From: Spirogloea muscicola | Lineage: Eukaryota > Streptophyta > Zygnematophyceae > Spirogloeales > Spirogloeaceae | Direction of reading: 5' to 3' | DNA length: 19,072 nucleotides | Assembly: GCA_009602725.1 (NCBI GenBank) | Contig: WELB01000120.1 | Location: forward strand, 245,883 to 264,954 | Shown: in pieces, positions 7,440 to 16,662 of the stretch | How the letters are laid out: each line of letters begins with the position of its first letter | Numbering within the stretch: position 1 is the stretch's first letter | Position numbers and translations under genes: made by a program | The notes under the pieces: generated by a model | The model's database searches: none | Told to the model about the DNA's origin: nothing | What the model saw: only the letters and a program-made list of their open reading frames with translations

Positions 7440-7800
7440 AATAACGATGAAAGTCAGAATAAGGTGTTCGATAACCTAGATGTAAATTTGTAGCACACAA
7501 AAGAGCTGCATAACTTAATATCATCATGCTGACGTGCATCATTAACCAGTGAGATTGCAGTGCAGGTACTAAGCTTGTGGACATCTTCATCTCTTTTGGA
7601 AGACCTAATGTAGCAAATCCATAAATCAACATAGCGCTTGGTACTATTACTGCTCCCAGCCATTTATTTTGACTTTGGGGTTCTATTATAAGATGAAGTA
7701 AAGTAAGACTCCATGACAAAAAACATGGATGATTCATATAGATTACTAAGAGGAAGATGTCCTGAACGTATCCATCTAATAATGAGCAATCTTGTTTGTT
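7440..7800 (-). pseudogene. ccsA: Plastid ccsA fragment in nuclear DNA (NUPT)
   Basis: On the minus strand, [17 protein letters not shown] is followed, after a one-base frame change in a T run near 7730, by [13 protein letters not shown]. The sequence continues LGAVIVPSAMLIYGFATLGL, then LVPALQSHWLMMHVSMMILS and YAALLC. These are signature stretches of CcsA/Ycf5, the multi-spanning plastid protein that attaches haem to c-type cytochromes. Homology is lost after LLC, so the haem-handling C-terminal WxWDPKE region is absent. The block is AT-rich beside GC-rich neighbours. It is broken and flanked by nuclear sequence, so it is read as a decayed plastid-to-nucleus transfer. A chimeric assembly is less likely because it carries frameshifts. 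Confidence 0.75.
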
Positions 7801-7859
7801 ATAACAATATTGCTTAGGGAACCATTACAAACTTACTGGGTCTGCTCTTCATTTGGCCA

Positions 7860-8465
7860 GTAGTCGCTAGCTGGCACTACATTGCCTGGGTTGTTGCATT
7901 CCATGGATAGGCCTCGGTCATGTCATTTGCAGTTGATTGGTGTGCAGTTGGAGTCTATCAACTCAAGCTCAACCGTGATCCTTACATTACGTTGTCTTCT
8001 CAATTGTGGCTGGCGGTTGCCAGACGGTTCCTCTTCAGGATGGTTTATAAGTTGCGGGCATATCAGGAAGTTTTGGCAGTCACGCTTTCCGGATTTCTTG
8101 CCAACCAACCTCCAATATACGTCAATGCATCTGTGGTGCGTCGTGTTGCAGCAAGACTGGTAGTTCAGCAGCAAGCCAGTGGCGTGCAATCGGCCACCTC
8201 TACCACAGCCGGTATGGAGAGTTATCCATGTGGGCTCCGTGAGTCCAATTTGTGTTTCGTTGGGCGCTTGTTCAAGCGCTGTTGAGCACTCCCGCCTGGA
8301 AAGCACGGTGAAACACAACGTTGCATGCTGGGAGAGCTGCTCATGTGACAAGGAGGCACCCTTAACATCATGGATGATGCGAGACACCGCCCTTGCCCAA
8401 CCTCGTCGTTTGGGTACAGCTCACTCATATATTCCTCTTATTGCTTCCTCTTTTTTGGCACCAGG
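7860..8465 (+). other. Unassigned sequence with a 121-codon open frame
   Basis: A plus-strand frame at 7920-8285 contains LWLAVARRFLFRMVYKLRAY and VNASVVRRVAARLVVQQQ. I do not recognise it. No family motif, clear signal peptide or splice structure supports expression. It could be an exon of the same gene as the hydrophobic segment at 8466-8573, or chance. Confidence 0.2.
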
Positions 8466-8573
8466 GCTTTCTTATCACTGTCGTTGCCCTTATGGTCTGG
8501 GCGTGTTGTCTCTGGCGGCTGTATGCCAGCCTCGAGAAGAAGGCGCGGAAAGCGCACGAAATGAGCGGGAGGC
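8466..8573 (+). CDS. Possible terminal exon of a small membrane protein
   Basis: After a good acceptor (TTTTTTGGCACCAG), the frame reads GFLITVVALMVWACCLWRLY, then ASLEKKARKAHEMSGR. This is one strongly hydrophobic helix followed by a basic coiled segment. It runs without a stop into the LINE fragment that begins at about 8585, so any original ending has been replaced. Upstream exons were not identified. Confidence 0.25.
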
Positions 8574-8589
8574 CTAACAAAGCCTGGGG

Positions 8590-8894
8590 TACTGGGGACG
8601 TTGGGCAATGCTCAGTGGCAGCATGGCAAGCGCCAGCTACATGTCGTGCAGCTCCGAGAGGCGGGCCGCCGGCCGGATGTGCTCCTGGAGCCGGGCGCAC
8701 AGCTGCTCGTCCACGAAGGCTGGTGAGCCCAGGGGGACCCCCAAGAGTATGAGGCCTCCGGCTGGCGTCTGGCAGCCGGAGGGCAGGCAGAGGAGGGCTG
8801 GCAGGCCCTGCGGAGACCAGGCGCTCCATTCCGCCACAAAGATGTCCAGGCCGATCTCCTTCAACTGCTCCTCGAAGGTGGCGAAGGCTATCAA
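8590..8894 (-). pseudogene. LINE reverse transcriptase fragment, inverted
   Basis: The minus strand reads FEEQLKEIGLDIFVAEWSAW, then LPSGCQTPAGGLILLGVPLG, SPAFVDEQLCARLQEHIRP and ARLSELHDM, a stop, and LALAML. The GLxxLGVPLGSPAFV block with the following ELHDMQLAL segment is typical of algal LINE RT after the catalytic core. The stop lies where Q is expected, so it probably arose by a CAG to TAG transition. The catalytic YxDD segment is not present. It is head to head with the next fragment, at about 85 percent identity over the shared part. Confidence 0.7.
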
Positions 8895-8897
8895 ACA

Positions 8898-9120
8898 CCA
8901 GCCGGGGGCCTCACACTCCTCGGGGTTCCACTGGGCTCACCAGCCTTCGTGGACAAGCAGCTGTGCGCTCGGCTCCAGGAGCACCTTCGGACAGCGGCCC
9001 GCCCTCCCTGAGCTGCACGACATGCGGCTTGTGCTTGCTTTGCTGACGCGTCGCATTGCCCAACGTCCCCTGTACCTGGCTCGAGCCCTCCCCCCCTCCC
9101 CGGCAGTGCAGGCTGCCTAA
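8898..9120 (+). pseudogene. LINE reverse transcriptase fragment, direct
   Basis: TPAGGLTLLGVPLGSPAFVD, then KQLCARLQEHLRTAAR, changes frame by one inserted base near 9006. It resumes as LPELHDMRLVLALLTRRIAQ and RPLYLARALPPS. It shares sequence with the inverted fragment on its left, so the pair is an imperfect palindrome. Compared with the copy at 10346-10916, about 75 codons that should follow are deleted before the next recognisable block (VEDGALPFQAAVRPARD at about 9160). Confidence 0.7.
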
Positions 9121-9126
9121 GCAACC

Positions 9127-10331
9127 TTGGATGCAGGTATCCTGGCCAGCACAGCGGTGGAGGACGGCGCGTTGCCTTTCCAGGCGGCTGTTCGCCCAGC
9201 CAGGGATGCGCTGCTTGAGGACCACCCCGCCCTGGTGCCACGGGCAGTTCCTTTCGCACACCTCACGCGTACGGCCGACCTCCGGGCCCAAGCTCGCTTC
9301 ATGGCAGAGGTGGATGCGGCCTCATTCACTACGGCGTTGGGGCTTTTGCCTCCGGAAGACCTCTGGGGGGGACGCGCGGCTGCTCTTGGCATCCTCATCA
9401 GGGGCGGCAGCTTGGTTGTCTGCCCTGCCGATCTACGACGCGCTCTGGATGCCGGACGACGCCTTCCGCACGGCTGCACATCGCCCTCCTCGGCCTCCAT
9501 CCACCCTGCCTCAGTGGCGTACAGCAGTGTGAGTGCAGCGAGCGCAGTCCTGACGTGGCTGTCTTTAGAGGCCCATTTGCTCAGGTGCGCACGGGGAGGG
9601 GAGCGGACCGGCACACACGACCTGCTCCGGAACGCGACGCTCGGCATATTTGTCGAAGCCGGTAACTCTGTGGCGCTGGAGAATTCAAGCATCATGCCTC
9701 TGACTGCTGGGGTGGGTGGCCGCCTCCACACCCGCAGCGCCGACCTCGTCGCCAGCGCGCTCGGCGGGGGGCCCCGGATCCTTGCCGACGTCCTTACCAC
9801 CGACTGCGTCGATTCCAGGAGCGCCCAACGGTCGTCGGAGGAGGCGGGCTACGCAGTCCGCCAAGCGGCGGGCGTCAAGGATCGCAAAGACGCGGATCAC
9901 CCAGTGGTGGACGAGTTCGTCCGGCTCGCCGTCGACGTACACGGCGCATTTGGGACATGCTGGCTTAGACCTTCTCCAGCTCCTTGCGTGGCGTCCAGTG
10001 GCCCGTGCCGCCAAGGGCAGCAGAGCGAGCAGCCTGGCTTCAATGCCGCCGGGTCCCTTGCCCAAGTATTCCCAGTGGCTCGACCTGCTGGCCAAGCTTG
10101 CACGGCGCGCCATGTCCCTCAGGCGAGGCGAGCCGGCAGACTTCAACGCTGCTGGCTCATGGGCCCAAGCCTACCGCATGCGGTTGTCAGTCTCCCTTCA
10201 GCGGTCCATGGCCGACGCTCTGCATCTGCGTGGTGGCTGGGCTCTCGCTGCAGCCTCTGGCTTTCGCCAGGGGGATTGTTTCCGGCAGCTAGTCTGTCGG
10301 ATTTCAGGCTCCTCACTCGTAGCTACTGAGT
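9127..10331 (+). pseudogene. Longest retroelement C-terminal region, copy 8
   Basis: The region starts with ALPFQAAVRPARDALLEDHP. WLSALP...LWMPDDAFRTA near 9420-9470 is typical of the segment before the zinc knuckle in these elements. RTGTHDLLRNATLGIFVEAG and ENSSIM follow. Next comes the endonuclease-like block LHTRSADLVASALGGGPRIL, ADVLTT, KDADHP and VDVHGAFG. The tail is MRLSVSLQRSMADALHLRGG, then SLSDFRLLTRSY and a stop. Frame changes occur near 9400-9600, 9960 and 10275. A partly duplicated segment lies at about 9970-10180, where FNAAGSLAQV and FNAAGSWAQA occur in succession. It lacks the palindromic insertions and so serves as the empty-site reference. Confidence 0.7.
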
Positions 10332-10345
10332 GGTCCATCCTCCAC

Positions 10346-10916
10346 CCATTCTGCCAATGGGCTGGCCATCCTCAAGGTCCCCTACGGTACACCAGCTCAT
10401 GGGGCGGTGGACTTGCGGGAACGCCTCCAAAAACACCTCGCCCCCCTCCCTTCCCTTCCCCTCCTTGGGGACACGCAGCTGGCGTTGGCCATCCTCACCC
10501 GCTGCATCGGCCAACGGGCTTGCTATCTGCAACGGACAGTTGCCCCATTGGGCATGGTGGCGGAGCTCTACAAGGAATATGATGACTCCCTTCAGCAGTC
10601 CCTGGCATCCCTACTACATTCTTCATCTTTCCCCTCAGCTGCAGCTTCCCTCCAGGCCTCCCTCCCTACTCGCATGGGCGGCCTTGGCTGCCGGTCGTTG
10701 GAGCAGACGGCGCAAGCAGCCTTCCTGGGCTGCTGGCACCAGATCGCCTCCCTGCTCCCCATGCGCTTCCCTTGCCTCCACGACCCTGTACGCAATGTGG
10801 AGGAAGGCTCCTTCCCCTTCCAAGCGGATCTGAGGAGCATCCGCGACTCAGCCATCAGCTCTTTCCCCTCTCTCCAACCCCTACTCACGCCATTCTCCAC
10901 CCTCGCCCAAGCTTCT
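10346..10916 (+). pseudogene. LINE reverse transcriptase C-terminal fragment ending at an N
   Basis: NGLAILKVPYGTPA continues with LRERLQKHLAPLPSLPLLGD, TQLALAILTRCIGQRACYLQ, LQASLPTRMGGLGCRSLEQT, AQAAFLGCW and GSFPFQADLRSIRDSAISS. QASLPxRxGGLG with A-A-F-L-G is a common signature of the RT C-terminal half in algal LINEs. The frame is intact to the ambiguous base at 10916. It starts about 15 bp after the stop of the preceding element, so two truncated elements lie end to end. Confidence 0.7.
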
Positions 10917-11215
10917 NGGGGGATGGACAAGGGTGGACAGTGATGGGGAGGGGAGGTAGAGGGAGAGATGAGGAACAGCGAAAGGGGCGAGAGGAAGAGG
11001 AGGAGAGGGTGGAATGGCGGTGAAGAAGAGCGGAAGAAGTAAAGAGGGGAGTAGGCTAGCTGGAAGGGAGGAAGGGAGGGAGAGAGGAAGGGATGGGGGA
11101 GGACGGTGAAAGGATGACAGAGGCCGAGGAAGCGGGGTGAAAGGTGGAGATATGGGGAGACAAGAAGAGGAGGGGAGGTGGGGCAGCAGAAGGGGGTTTG
11201 GGGTTCTGGAGGGTG
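10916..11215. repeat. Ambiguous base followed by a polypurine (G/A) tract
   Basis: An N at 10916 is followed by about 300 bp of almost pure purine on the plus strand. The LINE reading frame stops here and so does the BRO1-like gene on the other side. This is probably a difficult-to-assemble join. On the minus strand the tract would be a pyrimidine-rich intron of the BRO1-like gene. Confidence 0.6.
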
Positions 11216-11222
11216 CGCTTGC

Positions 11223-13076
11223 CTGGCATCCTGACGAGCTGCAGCGCTGCTGTGGCAGCCTTGAGTACCACAACAGCAGCGCCAGCGTGCTCGCCCTGCC
11301 GGCACTCCTCGGCGATGTGCCGCCGGCTCCGCGCCTCGTGCAAGGCGCGGCTGACATTCAAGTACCGCTGCAGCGGCAGGGCGTCCTTGTCAGGTCGAGC
11401 ATGAGGCACTTACAAGCGCCGCCCACCAGAGAGCAGAGGCTCGTCTGTGGGTCCCCACCTTGAGCTTGTCAGAGAGGTCGCCGATTTGTCGCTCGCTGGC
11501 CCGCAGCAGGTCGGCCGCCTTTCCAAATAGCTCGCTGGCACCATGGTGCAACTTCGCCAGCAGCGCATGTGATGAGCCCTTTTCCTCGGCACGCCGCGTT
11601 GCGAGTGCCTAGGTTGAAGAAAATCAATAGAGCATAAATTACTTGTGAATTAAGTCCTCCAGATCATCCTCATAATCATGAGGATGATCTTAATTTCCAG
11701 ATGCTCAGGATGAAAACTGCAACTTCTAGATACTGTTGCAGAAGCTGCATCACCGACCTGAGCTGCGGCGAGGCAAGCCAGGCTCAGTGCCTGGGCCGCC
11801 ACAGGCACACACTCAGCAGGCCGCTCCCGCGGGAGCACCGGCAGCAGCGGTGGCGCCACCTCTGCTGCAGTGTAGTGGTATACTCCTGCGGCCTGCCGGA
11901 AGAGTGCCGCAGCTTGCACCACGTCTGCCAGCAGCCACGTATGAAGCCGACAATGGATGTCAGAGCAAACAATTGTGACACGCGCCAAGCTCCAACTTGT
12001 TATGAATGAAGAGTAGGGGACTCTGATTGCATGGCCTCTACTGCAGTCATATTGTGAAACTTGCCAGCCACCAGACGCACCTGAGGCAGCAACCTCCATG
12101 GCACGCTCGCGCAGCAGCGCGGCGTAGAGGGCAAGCGTCATGACATACTCAAAGCGCAGGTCATCAAAGCGGATCAGCCGCGGTCCAGCGAGGCTGGCGG
12201 CCTTGCTTGGCGCAGACACCTGGCTGGACCACCGGATCTTCAGGTCCGCCGTCCACTGCCTGAGCGGCGGGCTGGTGGCTGCTGCCGGCACGACGCGCAG
12301 CAGCAGGTTCTGGAGGAGGGGCAAGTAGCTCTCCACCTTCTGCAGGTCCTGCACTAGCCGCCACACCGACCACCAGGCGTGCTCGGTCATGGCTGCCTAA
12401 ATTTGACCCTAATGCTATGCCCAAGAGAATCAAGTTCTCAACAGCAATCTGAAGCAGGACTTCGGCCAAACCCCAGCGTGATGACCCTGGAAATGCAAAG
12501 TCACGACTGGCGCAGGGAGGTAAAGTTTTTTCACTGTGACGGCCCACAAGCGTCATGTACATGCGAGTATGTTGTGGTATTGTAACATCAACAGACTTGT
12601 TGGTGTATGACAATCACTGAGTCCACCAGGACAGTGCTTGTTACGAGGTCAATCCAACAATAGAACCTCTTTGGGTCGCGAAGTCTCAGTAACCAGCGAG
12701 CGGAAAGATGTGCCGTGTAGCTTGGGCTTGCCTGAAGGATCTTTGAGGTAGTGCCGCCATGCATCTCGCGCGCGATGGCTTCGCTGAGGTTGGACGAGCC
12801 GTTGACGGCCTCCTCGATGAGCTTCCGGCGCGCGCTGAGCTCCTTGAGCTGCTCCAGCGTGCCCGAGTCGCGCGCGTAGTAGGACTCCTCAAACACTATC
12901 TGCCGCCAGCGGTGCCGGCCGTCAGAGCTCGCCCACAAAGATGGCGCTGGCCCTAGATGGGCTTTCTCGACACAGGATGCGGCGGCCAACAGGAAATGAC
13001 GGCGGTGGCGGTGCTTGTGGTGGGCGCCCACCTTCTTGGTCCTCAGCCGCGCAAGGTCGTGGTACTCCAGCAGCAT
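11223..13076 (-). CDS. BRO1-domain protein of the plant endosomal-targeting type (3' end missing)
   Basis: Minus-strand exons: 12732-13076, 12081-12348, 11758-11924, 11459-11608 and about 11223-11367. Exon 1 gives RQIVFEESYYARDSGTLEQ, NGSSNLSEAIAREMHGG and SKILQ. Exon 2 gives DLQKVESYLPLLQNLLLRV, WTADLKIRWSS and RFEYVMTLALYAALLRERA. Exon 3 gives DVVQAAALFRQAAGVYHY. Exon 4 gives RRAEEKGSSHALLAKLHHG. Exon 5 gives LNVSRALHEARSRRHIAEE. This pattern is that of plant BRO1-like proteins, relatives of ALIX/BROX that bind ESCRT-III; the name rests on family memory. All phases agree. Intron 1 has a GC donor (CAG|GCAAGC). The conserved C-terminal part expected after exon 5 is absent. The frame is open upstream of the chosen ATG through Gly-rich sequence, so the N-terminus is uncertain. 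Confidence 0.7.
11661..11690. repeat. Perfect 13-bp inverted repeat in intron 3 of the BRO1-like gene
   Basis: AGATCATCCTCAT (11661-11673) and ATGAGGATGATCT (11678-11690) pair fully around an AATC loop. No coding role is apparent. Confidence 0.8.
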
Positions 13077-13365
13077 GGCTCGGCTGCCGCCGCCGCCGCC
13101 GCCGCCGCAGCAGCCGCCGCCGCCGCCGTGACGGCGCTGATCCTGGCGCTGGCCGCCTCCGCCGCCGTGAGAGCTTGCCCCGGGACCCCCCCCCCGCTGT
13201 AGCCATCTTGGCGAAGAAGCCGAAGCCGCCAGAGCGCCGCGGCCATGGCGACGAGGCCGCGCCGGCTCCGAGCGCCTGCGCGACGCCGCCACGGAGCCGG
13301 CTGTGCAATGAATGTTCTTCAATTGTGGCCGGCAACGGTGCCAGTTTGAATGAGCAGGCCTGCTG
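13077..13365. promoter_or_regulatory. Divergent promoter region between BRO1-like and cathepsin B genes
   Basis: The two predicted start codons are only about 290 bp apart on opposite strands, so the promoters must overlap. The interval holds a (GCC)n tract at about 13084-13131 and a C homopolymer at about 13186-13196. Length errors in these could change the predicted N-terminus of the BRO1-like protein. No TATA box is evident. Confidence 0.4.
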
Positions 13366-16182
13366 ATGAGTACGCCGCTGGCTCTGAGCCATCTGTTAAG
13401 TCCCTTTCCACATGTGTTGGTGGGAACGCAGGCGTCTCGGGCACTGCCGTGGAGCATCTTCGGGGAGGGGCTGCCCGCCGGCGGCACCGCAGCCTCTGGC
13501 GACCAGTACCTCCTCCAGGTCCGATTCCTGTCCTCCATTACGAGCTCTTATATCATCTACTGCTGTGGAGGACTTACTAGCATGGTGAATACCGACTGAA
13601 TTTTGCTAATTCTCCGATTCTGGGACTCGTCATTGGAGCTGTACTCATCAGTCCTGATCCGCCAGTCACTTTACTGGCCATGGGCGTCAGGAGCATGTCG
13701 TCGACTTCATCAACAAGTCGCCGGGAGCCACGTGGACGGCCGGCCGGAATGAGCGGCTTGCCAACTACACGGTGCGTAGTCGGGAAGAAGGCAGTCCTGT
13801 TTGCTACTTGCATGCAGAATGTGGACGAGACACTTGCCTGCCCATGCTATACTAGGAGCATCTTGATGTATGAGTAGCATCTAAGTAGCAAATATCATTG
13901 ATATGTTCTTCACACACGATTTGAATGCACACTAACTGGTCAACTGCGCGTGTTCCACACTCCGCAGATGGAGGCCTTCAAGGTTCTGCTTGGAGCCTAT
14001 ATGACGCCTGTCAATCAGCTCGATCCCTCAGTCGAGAATGTCCGGCGCTTCCCAGCGCAGCGGAGCCTTCCCAAGGAGTTCGATTCCCGCAAGGCGTGGC
14101 CCAGCTGCCCATCCATCACCCACATCCGAGGTCTGACTGCAGCTTCTGAACCTGAGACTGTGGTAGGGTAGGATGCAAGTATGAATAATATCTTGCACTG
14201 CAATTGAAACTACTGTTTGGTGCGCTGCCTGTGAATACAAGTTTATGCTGTTGTATACGTTCTAATCCTCTGCCTTTAAGGTCATCTATCTGACGAGCCC
14301 ATTCGTTGTCTTTCATTTACTATGTGCAGATCAGGTGTGAAATGGCGGCTTGTTTCTTATTGATTTCTGTACACTGATTTTGCTTTGCCATTAGAAGGAG
14401 AGTGTGGGGCGTACTAAGTGTACCTGCATGCTTATTGCACGGTGGATTCAGTCGGATACAACATCTGTGCAGATCCTGGCACCAGCCAACAGCAACTTAT
14501 GACCCTGCTTGAGATTGCTCCTTGAGTTGCCTTTTGCAATTGCCAGGGGCACTGTGGTTCGTGCTGGGCATTCGGGGCCGTGGAGACCCTGACGGACCGC
14601 TTCTGCATCCTTGCTCATGAAGTTAGCAGCTAAGCTTGATACTGATGCTTTCACAGCTTGATGTGACACACATGAATACACGCACCAAACAGTGTGGGCA
14701 TGACATTACTGACTTCACTTCTGGTCCTCAACAAAGGGTGACTTGTGATATACCAGGGAATGTGCAACGTACTGGAACAAGCTTTCTTAACACACCCCTT
14801 TCCCTTTCCTTGACAGAATGTGAGCCTGTCGCCTAATGACTTGGTGTCCTGCTGCGGCTTCGAATGCGGCAACGGCTGTGGTGGGGGTTGGCCATATAAA
14901 GCTTGGGAGTACTTTGTCAGGAAGGGGGTCGTGACAGTCGCGGTAAATCGTCCTGCATTCACTCATTAAAAACATGGAGTCTCATGGTTGCTGATGTCCT
15001 TCACAACCCCCTAAATGTTGTTACTCACTGTGGCTGACGAAGTTGAGTGAAATGTTGGTGCAGTGTGACCCTTACTTCGACAGGAGTGGCTGCGTACATC
15101 CTGGGTGCACGCCCCTCCTGCCCACGCCAAAGTGCGTGAAGCAGTGCGTCAATGACAACCTCTGGACCGAGAACAAGCACTTTGCAGACAAGGCCTTCAC
15201 AGTTGGCCCTGAGCCTGAGGAGATAATGGCTGAGATCTTCTTCAACGGCCCTGTTGAGGTCGCATTCTATGTTTTTGAGGTTCGTGATTGGCGTTTTTGA
15301 GCATGCGTTGTTGTTGGCTTCCTTGCATCCTATGGTAGGTGCTTTCACTCTGCATGCCAACTCAATCCTTGCCCCAAAGATTTATGTTGCTGAGAGGCTG
15401 AGATGCTTTCTCTTTACTAGCCACCTCTGGCTTGAGACCTGGTAGCAATGCCTGTCCGGCAAGTGTATGTGGAGGAGGATGCATGCTTGGGTAGGAGATA
15501 TACACCGTGCTCATTGGTGGACAAATCGCAACTGAGCAGGACTTTGCGTATTACAAGAGCGGCGTGTACAAGCATGTCACTGGCGGTGTCATTGGCGGCC
15601 ACGCTGTGAAGATGATTGGATGGGGGACAACCGAAGATGGTGTGGATTACTGGGTGAGAGTTGGGCGTAGACTGCCACATCCTACTTGCATCTTCTGAAT
15701 TGTCACTATCTGTCGGCAGCTGAGGACCTGTAGTACAGCCGATGATTTCAGATGGAGCGAGGAAGTCCCTCCTACATTGTTGATGGCAATCAGCAGTGTA
15801 GCATAACATCCTCACTCGTCTTGGTTTCCAAGCTGCTCTGCCAGCTCGTGTAGGCTGTCATCTGTTTGTGGGTGCTCGGTGATGCAACAATACCTCATTG
15901 CCCGTTTTGTGCAGCTCATTGCCAATTCATGGAATAAAAGTTGGGGCGAGGTATGGCAGCTCTAGCCTTCTGCAATTATCTTTGTTGCTTCCGTCATGCA
16001 AGCCTCAGTCGAGTATTGCTGCTTCGTGATACTATTTGTATATTCATTGCATTCTAGTCACGGTGCTCTGTTGTCGTGTGTGATGCACTTTGCAGGATGG
16101 TTATTTCCGGATTGTGCGCGGAGTCAATGAGTGCAACATCGAGGCTGGTGTTGTGGCTGGGCTGCCCCGTGTCAGCACTTGA
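13366..16182 (+). CDS. Cathepsin B-like cysteine protease (ten exons, 351 codons)
   Basis: Exons: 13366-13518, 13691-13771, 13968-14130, 14330-14334, 14547-14621, 14817-14942, 15064-15279, 15540-15653, 15915-15950 and 16096-16182. All splice phases agree. A weakly hydrophobic N-terminus may be a signal peptide; exon 1 is the least certain. The propeptide ([34 protein letters not shown]) is of the cathepsin B type. The mature enzyme starts near residue 112 ([14 protein letters not shown]). Catalytic residues are Gln134 (microexon), Cys140 (CGSCWAF), His294 ([11 protein letters not shown]) and Asn315 (ANSW). The Cys-rich [15 protein letters not shown] segment matches the plant-type occluding-loop region. 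C1A proteases act in lysosome/vacuole or secretion. The length is normal and no lesion is seen. Confidence 0.92.
14330..14334 (+). other. 5-nt microexon of cathepsin B encoding Asp-Gln
   Basis: Exon 3 ends ATC CGA G (14130) and the next obvious exon begins GGG CAC TGT GGT TCG TGC TGG (14547). Family members read R-D-Q-G-x-C-G-S-C-W here. The missing AT CAG occurs once, exactly placed, as TATGTGCAG|ATCAG|GTGTGA. It joins in phase on both sides (163 + 5 = 168 nt, 56 codons). Without it the protein would be frameshifted and lose the oxyanion-hole Gln. Confidence 0.88.
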
Positions 16183-16662
16183 GTAGCATTCAGGCCGTAG
16201 TCAGACACTCAATTTCTACAGTCCAAAAGTTGCAAATTGAGGCTGCCTTAACATCTATGTTCACCAAAGCATGGGTTCTGCAGTATGCCCCACCCTGTAC
16301 ATAGCTGTACTGCAAACAGAAAACTCCTTTGAAATCAAATATCAGCTGAGACTGTCATTGCCAACATTTGTTACAGAAGGTGACCATGGATGTCAGAGGC
16401 AGTATTAAGGACAGCAATAATAGCTTGTGAAATAGTTTCACTAGCACTGGGGATGTCTGTTGTCCTTACCTAGCCTAAGCTGATGCACATCCTAGCCCAT
16501 TCATAGGAGTTACTTACAGCGAGCGTGGGGGACAGCACTCACTGTGGTCAACAGTATCTCTGGAACAGCAGTCACTGTGATTAAATGTTATCTACATGAA
16601 CTCTCATTGCCGACCACATGTGATCATTTGAGGCACACAGTGAATCATTCAGTATTGACCAT
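16183..16662. terminator. Convergent intergenic region of cathepsin B and NOC4
   Basis: This 480-bp spacer lies between two convergent stop codons and presumably contains both 3' UTRs. A minus-strand TGTAA, the green-algal poly(A) signal, lies at 16514-16518, about 145 nt past the NOC4 stop. No equivalent was seen for cathepsin B. No coding sequence is recognisable. Confidence 0.4.

Noticed and set aside
8590-9120. Twin-priming inversion of one LINE insertion
   Set aside because: Twin priming yields adjacent, non-overlapping parts of one element; here both arms carry the same RT segment with about 15 percent divergence.
10917-11215. Proline/serine-rich protein on the minus strand
   Set aside because: It is the direct translation of a polypyrimidine tract with no domain and no continuity with exon 5 beyond a likely splice donor.
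12140-12328. Plus-strand open frames at 12140-12328, and similarly at 18176-18473
   Set aside because: Antisense shadows of the BRO1-like and NOC4 exons.
13084-13131. Poly-alanine protein read from the GCC tract
   Set aside because: Microsatellite translation in a frame unrelated to the conserved BRO1-like exon.
14937-14942. Cathepsin B exon 6 ending at ACA|GTCGCG (14936)
   Set aside because: The donor GCG|GTAAAT six bases later is stronger and gives the family spacing between GVVT and CDPYF.
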